NCBI GenBank assembly: GCA_035578175.1
Contig: JAQMRL010000011.1
Coordinates: forward strand, 2,367,501-2,431,500
Source: Catonia carolina
Taxonomy: Eukaryota; Arthropoda; Insecta; Hemiptera; Achilidae
Length of the DNA stretch: 64,000 nucleotides
Direction: 5' to 3'
Shown: one piece after another, positions 11,601-25,100 of the stretch
Position numbering within the stretch: the stretch's first letter is position 1
How the letters are laid out: every line of letters begins with the position of its first letter
Notes under the pieces: generated by a model
Databases searched by the model: none
Told to the model about the DNA's origin: nothing
What the model saw: only the letters and a program-made list of their open reading frames with translations
Program-made: the position numbers and the translations under genes

Positions 11601-14600
11601 TGCGCAGAAGGTTAATTTTGGTAGTGGCATGCTCAGTTGCCTCAACGAGTGGTGGGGGTCAGTGGTGTACTAGCTGTGATCAGAGTCACGTTGCTCTCGC
11701 AATGTTATATATCAGCTAACCTGAAAACATTCCTCTGTAATGTGCTGTATGTGGTTGGCGTTAATTATTGTATACAATGTTTACAACTGAAAGTTTTTAA
11801 TGTCGCTAATAGATGATAATTTACATCGTTCAGTGCATGATTTAATAGGCAGTTCAGTGCTAAGACATGAAATCTACCGACTGAATCCGAACTGTTTGCG
11901 CAGCTACACTGGCAAGCTTATTTGGCATCCTCTCTACCATAAAGCTTGCTTTTCATATGCAGGAACAAGTGTTGTATGGCATCAAAAACCGTTGTAGTCA
12001 AGTGTACTAAGTAAGATATATCAAAGCACTGTCAAGTTACTTTGTTTTGCGCACATCCTGGAGTATTTTTGAAACACAGCTTGTGATAACCCAAGCAGTT
12101 GGCTACAATCTCATTGAAAGCAGTTCTTGAAACTTGTGGATGTTTATCTGAAAGCATTGTCATTAGGAATCGTCTGTTTTCTTTAATTTTCTCATCCACT
12201 CTCCTGAACAAGTCATCATTAAAAATAGAAGGCCGCTCACTTCAAGATTTGTGTTGGATTTGTCCATCCTTTATTGAATTGCCTAATCCATTTTTGCACC
12301 ATTCCATCATCATTGCACTTTAACTGTAAATCTTTGTTAATCTGCCAATGAATTTTGGCTGCTTTAACATGCAGCTTTTAATCATGCTATTAAAAACTGG
12401 TTAACAGTATGAATCTCACAGTTGACAGGTTCATTGTTTTAAACATTATAAACGACTATGACAAACATAGGACACAAGACTAATCTACTGTAATGGAATC
12501 AGCGCAGAGCTAATGAACTAGAGAAAGTAAATGCATGCATGGAGTGTAGACAATTTCTCTGCAGTGACAGTAAATGAAACAGTACTTATTTTTGGGACAT
12601 GGCTCATACTTAAAAAAACTTAATAAATAATTATTATGTTTGGATAGAATTAGTAAGATGATTCAAGATTACAAGGAACGTTAACAAGAAGTTAACAATG
12701 ATAATAAATTGACAAAAAATCAGTAATAGTTATCTAAAAAAAATTATTTATTATAATTTTTAGATATTTTTGTAACTCTTTTTATTGCTTAATCATGTAC
12801 TTTCTTATTTTTCATATTTGTGAATGTACTATATTACCTGTTTGTTTTCTGTAACCATTTTTTAAGTTTAATAGGAAAAAGATTAAAATTAATAAAAATA
12901 TTTGAAAAAAGAAAAAATCTTTAATACAAAAATGTTTATCAAGAAGGAAATCAGTGAGACAGGAATTCATGATATGTTAAAGCTAAAAATCAGCGCAATT
13001 AATTTTAGGCAGTTTCTTTTCAAATAACTCATTTATTTTTTTGACAACAATTTACCAAATTCGTTACAAAAATATATTTCTGCTTTATTTAGCTGACTGG
13101 AAAGCATTTACATGTCAACGAGATATGTGTACAAGTGGTGGCAGTGCTGAAGCAGCGAAAGTTTGCTATGACCATTGTATATCAATAACATATGCATCTG
13201 AAAGTCCTCCGCCTTTATATCTATGTATTGAATGTGCCAATGAAATACACCGTGATCATCCGAACCAAACTTTTCATGATATATTACATCCAATGCAACA
13301 AGCATCCGTTTCTTGTGAAAATAAGGTAGTTAAATTTATTTCTTTATTACATATTTTAAGTAGTTTTGATAGTTTAGAAGTCTTAATATTTTTGTTATTA
13401 TTAACGTAAATTTATAATTATTACTTGTGTAGTAAAATTATTATAGATATTATTGAGCTCAGTTTTACAATTATAAATGAAAAGTTTGTTTTATTTGTTC
13501 AATTTTTGACAAAAAATTTGTCAAACAAATCTCTCAAAGAAAGAAACGGTTTTTTTTAAAGATTGCAGCCTTTATATGCATTTTAGCGCAAAAGTGTATA
13601 TAACAAAAATTGTAGACAATTTAAAAATCTATAACTTTTAGTTAAAACATTTTTTTGTACAACACTTAGTTGGTAATTTGTGATTTTCTGTTTTTTCCAT
13701 GAAAATCTGTAAAAAAATAATTTTTTTTTAAGATTTCAGCCTTAGTATGCACTTTACGACAAAAGTGTATATAATCAAATTTGTAAGAAATTAAAAGATC
13801 TACAACTTTTATTTAGAGCATTTTTCTCTACAGAGCCTTGTTTAGTGTGAAAGAGTGTTTTACTGTATTATTAAGCCAAACTAAGGTTTGTTTTCATTTT
13901 GCATCATTAACTTATGGTTAAAATTAGGTTATGTTTTTTGAGGTTAGTGTTTTTGTTTATTTGTAATGTTTTATTACTAATCTTAGGTAATATGGTTCAT
14001 TTTTTGCATTGGCAAGAGAAAGTTGTGTGATTGTTTCACACCAGATTTTTTTTTTTTTTTTTTTAAATAAAGCTCGTATGTTTGTAAGCCTTCATGAATT
14101 TTTTGGATTTTTTTTTTGAAAAAAAATGGCTGAGGGAGACAGTAGGGGTGTTGGAGTGAAGAGAGTTTTGCGTTTGCCTGCTGCTTACTGCGATGTGTTA
14201 GGGTTAAAAATAAGAAAGAAAATTAAAAATTGAAACTCTAACACAAAGAAAGTAGAACTTGTGCAATTTGCTGATAGCCGCGGAACAGACATCCTCACGA
14301 GCAGCCGAATGTTTCGTTCCTTGTCTTTCCCATCACGTACAGTCACGTAGGCATATGTAAACAATCCTGAACTGAATCATGCACAACATCAGTATATTTA
14401 CTAAACCCTTTGATTGTCTCCAAAGTCGACTGACTGATACCCATGAAGCCATTTTAGTAAAAGCGTGGTGGCTTACTAAAGCATGTTGCATGTATAGGCC
14501 TACTTACTGCACAATTTCAAACTGTAATTGGTTTAACATTTGTAACTATGTACTTTTCTTGGATGTGATCTTTTAGATGTATCGTTTCTTTTAATTAATT

Positions 14601-17600
14601 ACCATGTGTAAAATTAATTTTACTTAGTCAAACGTGAGAGGTTTTGTCAAATTTATTAAAATATATGACAAGTGAAGCTACAACTGATAATTTCCTAATG
14701 GATCCGAGGAAAATAATAGAGAGAACAGCCGCAGCATTGGGAGTGTCCATAAGTACAATAAAGCGAATTAAAAAGGAATCGTCTGAAATTCACAGTGGAG
14801 CTCAGTCTTCCTTTCATATTCTGCAAAAGAAACAAAAAACAAAAACTGTTACAGGGCTGGATAATTTTGATTGCGAAATAATACGTATATTAGTCACTAT
14901 AAACGTGTATAATTATTATTACAATATTATGGTATACTCAGGTACAATAATACAAAATTGGGACCTATTCCGTTATTTCACATCATCAAAATATCGTGTG
15001 AATGCACCTTTACTGTTCAACCCAGCAATCGCCAACGCGTGCTCTGTACTGTTCAACTAGCATTTGCCTGTTTCTTTTATTTCGGTTGTTTTAATTTTAA
15101 TTAACTGTAACTGTATGTTATTATTTAAATGTAACCGTAAATGAAGAGAATGATGGTTTCATAATCCAACTTCATATTAGCGAGAAATTTGTTGCTTCTT
15201 AGAGGTTTACTAATTCTGCAGATTGGTTTATTACATCCCACGATCCTGGCCAGTCGTGTTCAGTATCATATCGTGTCCATTTAAACAAATGCACGGATTA
15301 TGCAATATTTCTATCTCTTGAAGGAAACATATAGCTCTTTCCTTAGTCGAAATAATAGGAGCCAATTCCAAAAGATTCATTATGTATTGAACAGAACACG
15401 CGTGAAGCAAACAATCAACTAATGTATGTTAATAAATATAACTAATATTTATAATAATTATAAAAGTAGTACTAAGTCCCGCGTAACCAATAAATCCAAG
15501 TAACGTATGAGGTCTAGTTTAGTACGAACCATACTATACTGCACTTAGTGGTGTAACTCGCATTGTCTGTTTCACCGCTCTCAGCAAAATGCGTAAGCTT
15601 TATAACACATCAAAGGATCAGAGATCTAAAAGAATGAAAGAGTATTGGGCAAAGAAAAAGAGTTCCCAGAAAAAGTCTTCCCATCCTTGACTAGATTTGC
15701 TCCAATGAGGGCCTAAAAAAAAAATAATAAACTTGCTTTAATCCTGCTTTTATGCTTTGTTTACAGAGCACATATCAGAGTGCGTTGTTGCATCCATTTG
15801 TTTTACTATGGAATGTGCCAGTTACAATAGTAATCATCCTATTCGATACTGCCAACAGTGTCACAGCATGCGTCATAATAATAAAAGAGGGAGGCGATCA
15901 TATCGTTCATTAAATGCTTACCGAAAGCATGGGGAAATGGATCCCGAAATGCATAACTTTCTTGTTGAAGCTATAATAAGGTATACAAGTGGTTTTATTG
16001 TGTTTTATAACTTTCATTATTAACCTTTTTGCTTACTCTTGCCTATATGAATATGTTGTTGTTTTAGCCAACAGCCAAAAGGCTGATTTGAACCTTTAGA
16101 TGTTTTTACTAAGTAAAATGAAGAGTGAGGTGGTTTACTATTGCCTTCCTCACTGAGTGGAAAAGAATGCTTATCAGCATGCCAGCCCTCCGAAAAGCAC
16201 CTTACTTCCATCCTGCAAATGATACCTTCACGTCATTTATCACAGGGTCTGGCAATATAATGAAATTCATTACTCTCAGAGGAGATAACTCTGTTTAGTG
16301 TCGTTTACGCCTCTACCTCTTCTGTTCTTAAATAGTTCAGTCATATAACTGGCTGACTATGTGAAAAGAAACAGAACTATTTTTTGTAGCCCTGGAACCA
16401 GCAGATCGAGTGTAATTAATTTAACACTCCACTTACCTACCCTTTATAGGCATTATTTGAATATGTAGGAAGGAAAGTATTGTTTTCATGTCAATTGTTT
16501 TTAAATCAAGTTTTCACTGGATATACATGTTTTCCCCCTGAACCCAAAAACATGTTTTTGGTGATTGGTCTGTGTGTGAAGTGTGTGTGCGCGCACGCGC
16601 ATGCATGTGCATACATGCGTGCATGTGTGTGTGTGAACAAAATATCTCAAAACGAAACATCATACAAAGTTGAAACTTGAAACTTAAGTTAGGTACTACT
16701 AGAGGACCCTACATGAACATTTTAATCAAAATCGATCATCCTAAAGTAGTAGTTTATTCGTGTGGTTTTCTCAAAAATAGCTTTATGTCTGCTGAAATTC
16801 TTGGGGAGGCTGTGCTCTTGTAGAAAAAAATGTTTTTTTAAAGATTGCAGCCTTAATGTCCATTTTACGGCAAAAGTATAAATAATCAAAGTTATAATTA
16901 TTTAAGTTATTAGTTAGCATCATAGCAGTAGAATTCATATTAATATTTTGTTTTTTATGTCTATATAAAAAACAACTTTGTATTTACTTTATACTGCTTT
17001 TCATAAATTCTTCTTACAAGTACTTTTGCAGTGCACACCACTTCTTCAGGTAATGTAAATAAAAGTTCTAGAATAATTTATGATGATTGCATCTTCCTTT
17101 GTCAATGGTTTGAATCAAACTGAATATAAAATGTAAAAATCTACTGCTTTTGCTATCTGTGTCATTAATTGAAATTAAATTTTTTTATATATAATTTATG
17201 AAAGTTTTAACCAACTATCATTGTCAAACTGTAACTATTCATTTATTAAATTATTATTATTAATATTTTTTAAATTATACATTTTTCTATAGTTTGAATG
17301 TTGTATTTATTGTCATTTATTTCCAGAACAGTAATGTCTTCTAATGTAGAAAATTTGTGGTTATTTATTTGAACATGCTCTGGATAATTAGAAATTTTAA
17401 TTCCAATTTATGACACAGATAGCAATAGCAGTAGATTTTTCCATTTTATATTCAGTTTGATTCAAACCATTGACAAAGGAAGATGCAATCATCATAAATT
17501 ATTCTAGAACTTTTATTTACATTACCTGAAGAAGTGGTGCGTACCGCAAAAGTACTTGTAAGAAGGATTTATGAAAAGCAGTATAAGGTAAATATAAAGT

Positions 17601-19161
17601 TTTTTTTTATATATACATAAAAAACAAAATATTAATAATCAAAGTTGTAGACAATTTAAAAACTTACAACTTTTATTCCAAACATTTCTTTCTATAACGC
17701 TTAGTTTAGCAGTAGTTAGTGATTTTGTAAATAAATGAATTTTTTAAAGATTTCAGACGTAGTATGCATTTTACAACAAAAGTGAATGTAATTTAATTTA
17801 TAGGACATTAAAAGATCTACAACTTTTATTTTAACCATTTTTCTTTACAGAGCTTAGTTTAGTGTCAGAGTGATTTTCCGTATTATTAAGCCAAACTAAG
17901 GTTAATTTTCATTTTGCATCTCATGATTAAAATTAGGTTATGTTTTTAAGTTAGTTTTTTTGTTTATTTCTAATGTTTTATTGCTAATGTTAGGTTATAT
18001 TGTTCATTATTTTCATTGGCAAGAGAAAGTCTTGTGACTGTTTCACACAAGTTTTTTAGGAATAAAATAACTTTAAATATTCTTACACATTTTATTTGTT
18101 TGTTCTTTAATATAGTTTACTGAAGGAAACCCGTCCAACAACACCAGATCTACCTAAAGATTTAAATGATATTCAAGCAAAAGCAGTATTACTAAATGCT
18201 TTAAATATGAACCACAGTATTCCAAATATTTCAATTGAAGAACGACAGTTGATGGGAAGATTTGGTGTTTGGCTGCTTGTTGGTCTTTGTATTCCTAATG
18301 CAAAGACACCTCCTGAAGTTTTTGGTCGACTACTTTCCATGCTTTTTCATTGGTTTCATGTTACTGCTTATACTTTTGATGGTAAGTAATGTGTTTTGGT
18401 AATTCAATAAATAAAAACAGGTTCATACTGATGACTGAAGATGCAACATCTTCTGTAGGTTTTAAAAAATTTTTAAAGTTTCATAATGGTATCTTATGTA
18501 CTGTGATGGTGGTGAATCCATCAGACATAGATCATACAGATTAAGGCAACTGAAAAGTTACTGAAATTTATTATATTTATATAATGGAATTGATTTCAAA
18601 GCTGAAAGATGCATTATAGATTTATTTTGGTAATGTTTTGTAACAATTTATCTAATTTTTGCCGGCATTATGTTTTAATGAGTTATTGTACAAAATCTTC
18701 ATGGTTTTATCTTTAGTTTTGGTCAGATTTCTAAAAATGCTTGATAAAGTCTTCTTTAAAGGAATTTAATTTTTTTATATTTTGATGTATCAGAAGGCAG
18801 CTGATGTTCTATAGTTTTAGATTCTTGGCTTAAATTTCTGGTCAGCATTTTTCCATTGCCCATTTTCAGCTGTCACCCTTCACTATTTATGCATTAACCT
18901 TAAAATGTGCATATTGGTTGGATGTAAAACCAAAAAACGACATTATGAAGCTTATCAAGCTTCCATTTTAGGAAGGCTTGCTGTTTAGGATTTCAATAAT
19001 AATATTGTTAAACAATACTTCAGTATCTTATACAGTGCAAAAAATATTTTTGTCTGGTGATGTATTCTGGAAGCAGTGATTAAATTTTCTTGTGAGTTTT
19101 AGGGATTGGAAAGAATGAATTTCTTTCTTGTGTTTTACACACACACACACGTGTGCACGCG

Positions 19162-19195
<34 letters not shown>

Positions 19196-22100
19196 TATTG
19201 AAGTTGAGTTGTGAATAGAAGCAATATTGCTTAAGAAATGGTCTACTATGGATAATTATATAGTTAGGTACAATTAGTTTCAGTATTAGGGTAAGCCAGT
19301 CAACTTGTAAATGTGTGAAAGAAGCATTTTGTTATTCAGTGATTTCACACAAATAGTTGACTATAATTTATGGAATTTATAATTATTGATTGTTATTTGC
19401 AGATCAAGCTGAATGTACATTGGAACGATTAAAGACTGATTATGTGTGTGGCTGGTTAACTGAAGTTCTTAAAGCTCATTTTAACATATTTGTTTCATGT
19501 TTATTACCTCATCCTGCAGAGTATGCTCGAGTCGGTGGACACTGGTAATTAATTGATTTGGAGTTTTTTTTAAATTAATCAATATTATGAATTTATTAGA
19601 GAATCAGAAAATGGATGGCTAAGTTGTAAACTTTACAAAAAAGTTGTAAATGGGTGCAAAAAGTTGTGTTAGTATGTGTACTAGTCATTATGATATATTT
19701 TAAACAAGTGGGTCAGACAGGGTTGCGTATTGTTGTTTTATTTTAAGGTTTTTATGAATTTTGTTCTTAAGAATTGGATTAGAAAGTGCATACGTTTTTT
19801 TAAATTGCGCCCAGGAGACTACGGAGGGAATTTAGGACATGATAACTTGAATTTAATACATTACATCTGAAATACATACTTCAATCACACATTGATTTAC
19901 TACTATAAGCTTACTTATTACAATAAGTCCATCAGCTTCTAATATTTACACAATAGTCCTCAGTTTTTTTACATTTGCTTCAATATTTTGAGTGTTTATT
20001 ATTTTGATACCCACCGGGTTGGTCTAGGGGTAAAGTCGTCACTACTAGTCAGCTGTTTAACAGCTGATTTTGGGGGACGAAGGTTCCTGGTTCAAATCCT
20101 AGTAAAGGTAGTTACTTTTATATGGATTTGAATACTAGACAGTGGTTACCGGTGTACTTTGATGGTTGGGGTTTAACTCTCTCAGGAATGGTTGGCCTGA
20201 GTCTGTACAAGACACCTCATTTACACGTCATACACATCACCCTCATCTCATTGGGTCATGGGGTTGCTTCTTGTTTCAAATTGAACAGATTGCAACCTAC
20301 ACACATTAGGAATAAAATTAAAATTAAATATTATTTTTAGTTAATTCTTTTTTTTATTTTATTCAATATTATGTGGAAAGAAATTTTTGTACACTGTTAA
20401 AAGTTTCACCAACCAAGTAATTTTTTTTTTTTTTAAAGGAATGCAAATTATCACAAAATTTAAAAAATTGGAGTAATTTATTGATGAATTTTCTCCCCGC
20501 ATAAGTAGGTTTTTGTTCATACAAAAGGTGTTTAGATTGGGAATTAAAATGTCTACACTATGATTTCATTTTTTAAATTCAATAAAGCGAAAATTAAAAT
20601 AAAGGGTTATTTTATGTGTTAAATTATTTGCACTCAATCTGTTAGTTGCAGGGCTAAAATAAAATAGTTATGTTTCTTATCATATGGTCAGCCAATTAAA
20701 TGACTGAATCATTTAAGAACAGAAGAGGTAGAGGTGTAAAATATACTAATCAGAGTTATCTCCTCTGAAAGTAATGAATTTCATTATACAGCAGGACCCT
20801 GTGGTGAATGAAGTGAAGGTGTCATTTGTAGAGTGGAAAATATGTGCTTTTCAGAGGGCCTGGCATGCTGATAAGCATGCCATTCCACTCAGTGAGGATT
20901 GCAAAGGTAAAACACCTCACTCCTTGTTTTACTTAGTAAAATCTCTACAGGTTCAAACCAGCCGTTCAGCTGACGACGTAAATAACTACACCATTATTTC
21001 CTGATAACCAAATCATACTGACTGAAAATGAAAAGGATGTAGAATATATGAGTTAAAAGTTGATCAGAGAGTATAACAAAAGGAGACTGGAAATTAACTT
21101 GAAGAAGTTTAAATATATGGTCGTTAGAGGTTTTGAGAAAATATTCAACCGACAAGGTGATCATTGTATTGGTGAAGACTATAAATATCTTTACACACTT
21201 TTAATGTCATGTAAACATAATATTTTGGAAAAAAAATTGGTAGTGGTAAAGCACTCTGTTTTATTGAGTAATTGCCTATCATGTAGTACTAAAAAGAGAA
21301 TATTCCATTCCTTTATGAAGAGCTCCAAGATTTAAAAACAGAATAACAGATTTCCAAGTTCTTTTTTAATAAATTTATTGAAGATGTATTGACTCTAAGA
21401 AGTGCTGTATAATTGTACTATAAAAATACTATAAAGCATTTCACAGTTGATGAGCTCTGCTGTTCCACGTGTTTAGACCAATCAGAACATCTACCAGCAT
21501 TGTCAGATTGTATGAATTTATCAGTGACAAACAGTACGCGTGTATGCATATAAGAGCCATGGTAGTTCAGTCGTGTCTTGCGCCTTGCACTGAACACATA
21601 GATTATAGAGCGCGTTAACATACAATACTTTATAATATAATCAGCTAGTTGTATGTTCATTGGTTATTGTTGTTATTGAAAGACCAAAAAAATGGCTGAC
21701 GAAATGTATAACAGCTACGAGAGCAAGTGTTGGCAATGTCGCTGGCAAGTCATTGACTAGCTATGATGTGGGTAGGGGCAATGCAGATGCTCAGAGCTGA
21801 TTAGCTTTGAAAAATAGTATAGAAGAAATGTTAATCCATTGGTTCAGTGTTCAGTGCAACTGGCTTTTATGGAAGGGGTCCTGGATTACATTCCAGGTCT
21901 GGAATTTTTTTCACAATTTATTTTCACTTATTATTCTTTACCATCTGCATTATTCTTGATGTGCGCAACAATAATAAAAATTTAGTATGTTTTTTATGGT
22001 TATATTGGTTAAAATTACTAGTTATGTTAAAGTATTTTTATTTATTAAAATTTTTATTTGTGTTATTACAAAAAGAAATTGTGTATTACTGTGATTAAGT

Positions 22101-25100
22101 TTCGAAATTTATTCATAACAGAAATGATAAGAATAAATGGTTTCATTTGATTTGAAATTCATAAGTGTAAAAACTTCTTACATGACTAGTTATTTTCTTT
22201 AAATTTCAGGGATATGTTGGTATCAAGAACAGCACATTTAAAAAACGGTCTTAACAGATTATTCTGTCTAGTACCATACGAAGTAATAACGACTGAAATT
22301 TGGGATTATGTTATGCCGCATTGGTTGGAGGCAATTGTAAAAGATGTCCCCGAGAAAGAACTACCTGAATTAAAAATGTTACTGAGGTATTCTATTTAAT
22401 TAAATTGATTATTTGTTAAGCTTAATTATAATTTAAATCATGCTTGAATTAAAGCGTAATATTTTGCATTTTTTTATTACAATGTTCATGTAATGTTTCA
22501 TTGCATTATTTTAATTACTTGTTACCTGAATGATGATTGATGTTGTCCAGATAGAAAATAAATTGTTTATTTTGTATGAAAATATAAGACAATAGAGCAT
22601 CAATGATCATTTTATTATAGTATTGAACTCTGGATAATTACTAAGTACATTAGCTGGCATGTTTGAAAAATTCACAATGAATACTGAGAATTGGTAGATG
22701 ATAAATGGCATCTAGATAATTTGAGATGAATCATAAATATTTTGTACCTAAAGATGTAATATAATAGATATAGCATTTAATGGTATACATCATAAAACTG
22801 AATTTTGTAATTAATTACTCACATAGAATTTATTAGCGAAATTGTTACAATGTTGGTGCTCTACTGTATGAATTTTATGATGTATCTAATTGTTGTAAAT
22901 CTATTTTGTTTATATCCAAATTCATTAAGTAAATGTTCAAGCATGAATTATCTAAATTGAAAATTTTTGACAAAAACAAGCTTGTTTTAGAAGTGCCTTT
23001 AAATTGAGCGTAATGGTCAGCCTGTTTAGTGAAAGCTTGAAATATTTGTAACTGTTAATGTTAAGTTGTTTATACAGAGTGGACCATGTAAAGTGTTTCA
23101 ATTCAATTATAGAAGAAGAGTTCAACATAGAAAGTTAATCAAAATCATATCCTGTTAATCTATTAAAAATAAAACCATTCCCTTTCAAATACCAGTACAT
23201 CCTAAACTGGGGGTTTCGTGTTCCAGTCTTAATATTTTTAAAAAGATGTACTACACAACAAGAGTGTTTACATTTGAAAATACTGAGATACAAACCCATA
23301 CCTTCAGTTTAGGGAGCATTCTGTGTTTGAAAAGAAACGGTTTTAATTTTAATGGATTACTTGGGTATGATTTAGTGGGAATATTTTTTTTAAACTTTCT
23401 TCATAATAGTAACTTTCTTCCATAATTGGATAGTAACTCTTTATTTAGTTTACTCTGTGTATTAAGAAAATGTGATGAGTATAGATGCAGTGAATCTCTA
23501 TTATAAAATATATGCATCAAATCTGTAATAATTATTTTTATTTAAGTTACTGGTTAGCATCATAGCATCATAATACATATTAATATAATGGTTTTTTATG
23601 TTTATAAGTATAAAAAACTTTCAATATTTACCTTTTTATTGCTTCTTTTACTTTGGTTTTACGAGTACTTTCGCGGTGCGCACTGCTTATTCAGGTAATA
23701 ACATATAGTTTTTAGGAAATGTTGACTGTAAAGATTGCATCGTCCTTTGTCAAAGGTTTGAAATTTTCACAGTAAAGATTTCGGTTGCAATCTTTAAGTT
23801 TGTAGGTTTGCAATCAAGAAAATACTTGTAAAATCAAAGTAAAAGAAGCAATAAAAAGGTAAATATTAAAAGCTTTTTGTATAAAAATATATTATATTAG
23901 TATGTTGTGGACAATTCTAACTGGCACAACTCTTGCTCTACGTGTACACATAGTTCCGCATAAAGTATATCCTTAACCTGTTCTTTCAACAAGGTCTACA
24001 AATTTTAATGTACACAAATTCCTACAACCTTATTTCAATGTAAAAACGTTTAAATAATGATTTCATTTTAAATATGTATTTAATTTCTCTCAGTAACAAT
24101 TTAAATGTGCCTATAAATTACAAGAACTAAACTGCAAAAAGTCACTAAACTATATTCTACATATGCACGCAACTACCTAAACAAATTGGTCTGAATATAT
24201 TATAATGAACAGAAAATCATATATGAAAAAAAATTAGTCACATCATTATGTCTGACAGATTATTAATAACGACAGTGAAAACAAACCGTAGTGACCGTGC
24301 GTCACACAAGTCACACGTTACAGTAGTGATTGTATACTTTTTTGACTGTACTGTCGTTCCATGGTGAGGGGTGAAGAGTAGAATAGATAAACACCGAAGC
24401 TGCTTGTGCTAATTCGAATTGTCCAAGGTACAATAATTTTTTTAAATAATTACTGTAATTATTTTACGATTTTCTTACCAAAAATAGCTTAACCATAGTT
24501 TTTGGTTGGCTGTAATCTTCCTCCTCAATATCCAGAATTTATCGAAAGACTTTTTCTTTAAACAGACCTAATTATATTCAGAGCTAAAACCAGTGTCACA
24601 CCATAAAACCAGTAATATAGAGGAATACTCTGTTTTAGTAGCACAAAATGTACTATTCTCTTTAATTTTTAAATTGCTTAGAAAATGGTACTGTTCAACC
24701 ATACGATTGACCATTTTTTTTAGTTTTCCTGTGTAGAAAGATCCATCTAACTTATGGTTTTTGTGTTTCCTACAAAAAAATTATCATCAGGTAAAAATAT
24801 TTAGTGTAATACAATTTATTATCATTAAAGAATGTGCACGTTCTTTGTTTATTATAGCATCTATGTTGAAACTGCCTTGAAGTGTTGAAAGAAATTATTA
24901 TTTACTGTTCTGCTGTTGATGCATGTGAGTTCAATGTTGTTTGTCAGCCATTTTGTAGCATATTTAAATGTTTTTATTTAATTTATTAAGTGTGTTTATC
25001 ATCTTGTACTGATATAAATATATATAAAGGTTGTCCCAAAAAAACTGGAGTGCCGTTCGTATGAACAGGCGGCATTAGCTAGAGGCATGGGAGTGGTGGC

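Larger units (their letters stand above)
16894..17633. mobile_element. Palindromic Penelope-like insertion (family 2)
   Basis: Flanked by exact 13-bp repeats AATAATCAAAGTT (16881-16893 and 17634-17646). Inside, 241-base arms 16938-17178 and 17397-17637 are near-perfect reverse complements around 17287.5. The right arm runs four bases into the target duplication. Each arm carries a hammerhead-like motif. No coding sequence remains. It is assigned to Penelope-like elements by analogy with the GIY-YIG palindrome at 26762-27893. Confidence 0.65.
16831..18056 (+). repeat. Dispersed repeat R, copy 2, split by a Penelope-like insertion
   Basis: Matches copy 1 (13550-14045) at 16831-16893 and again from 17634 on, through GCCAAACTAAGGTTAATTTT and GGCAAGAGAAAGTC. 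The 740 bases between are a palindromic insertion with a 13-bp target duplication. Confidence 0.75.

Noticed and set aside
20011..20100. Possible tRNA gene
   Set aside because: A and B box-like sequences are present but no cloverleaf or acceptor pairing can be drawn, and the copies have a common non-tRNA body; it is a SINE head.
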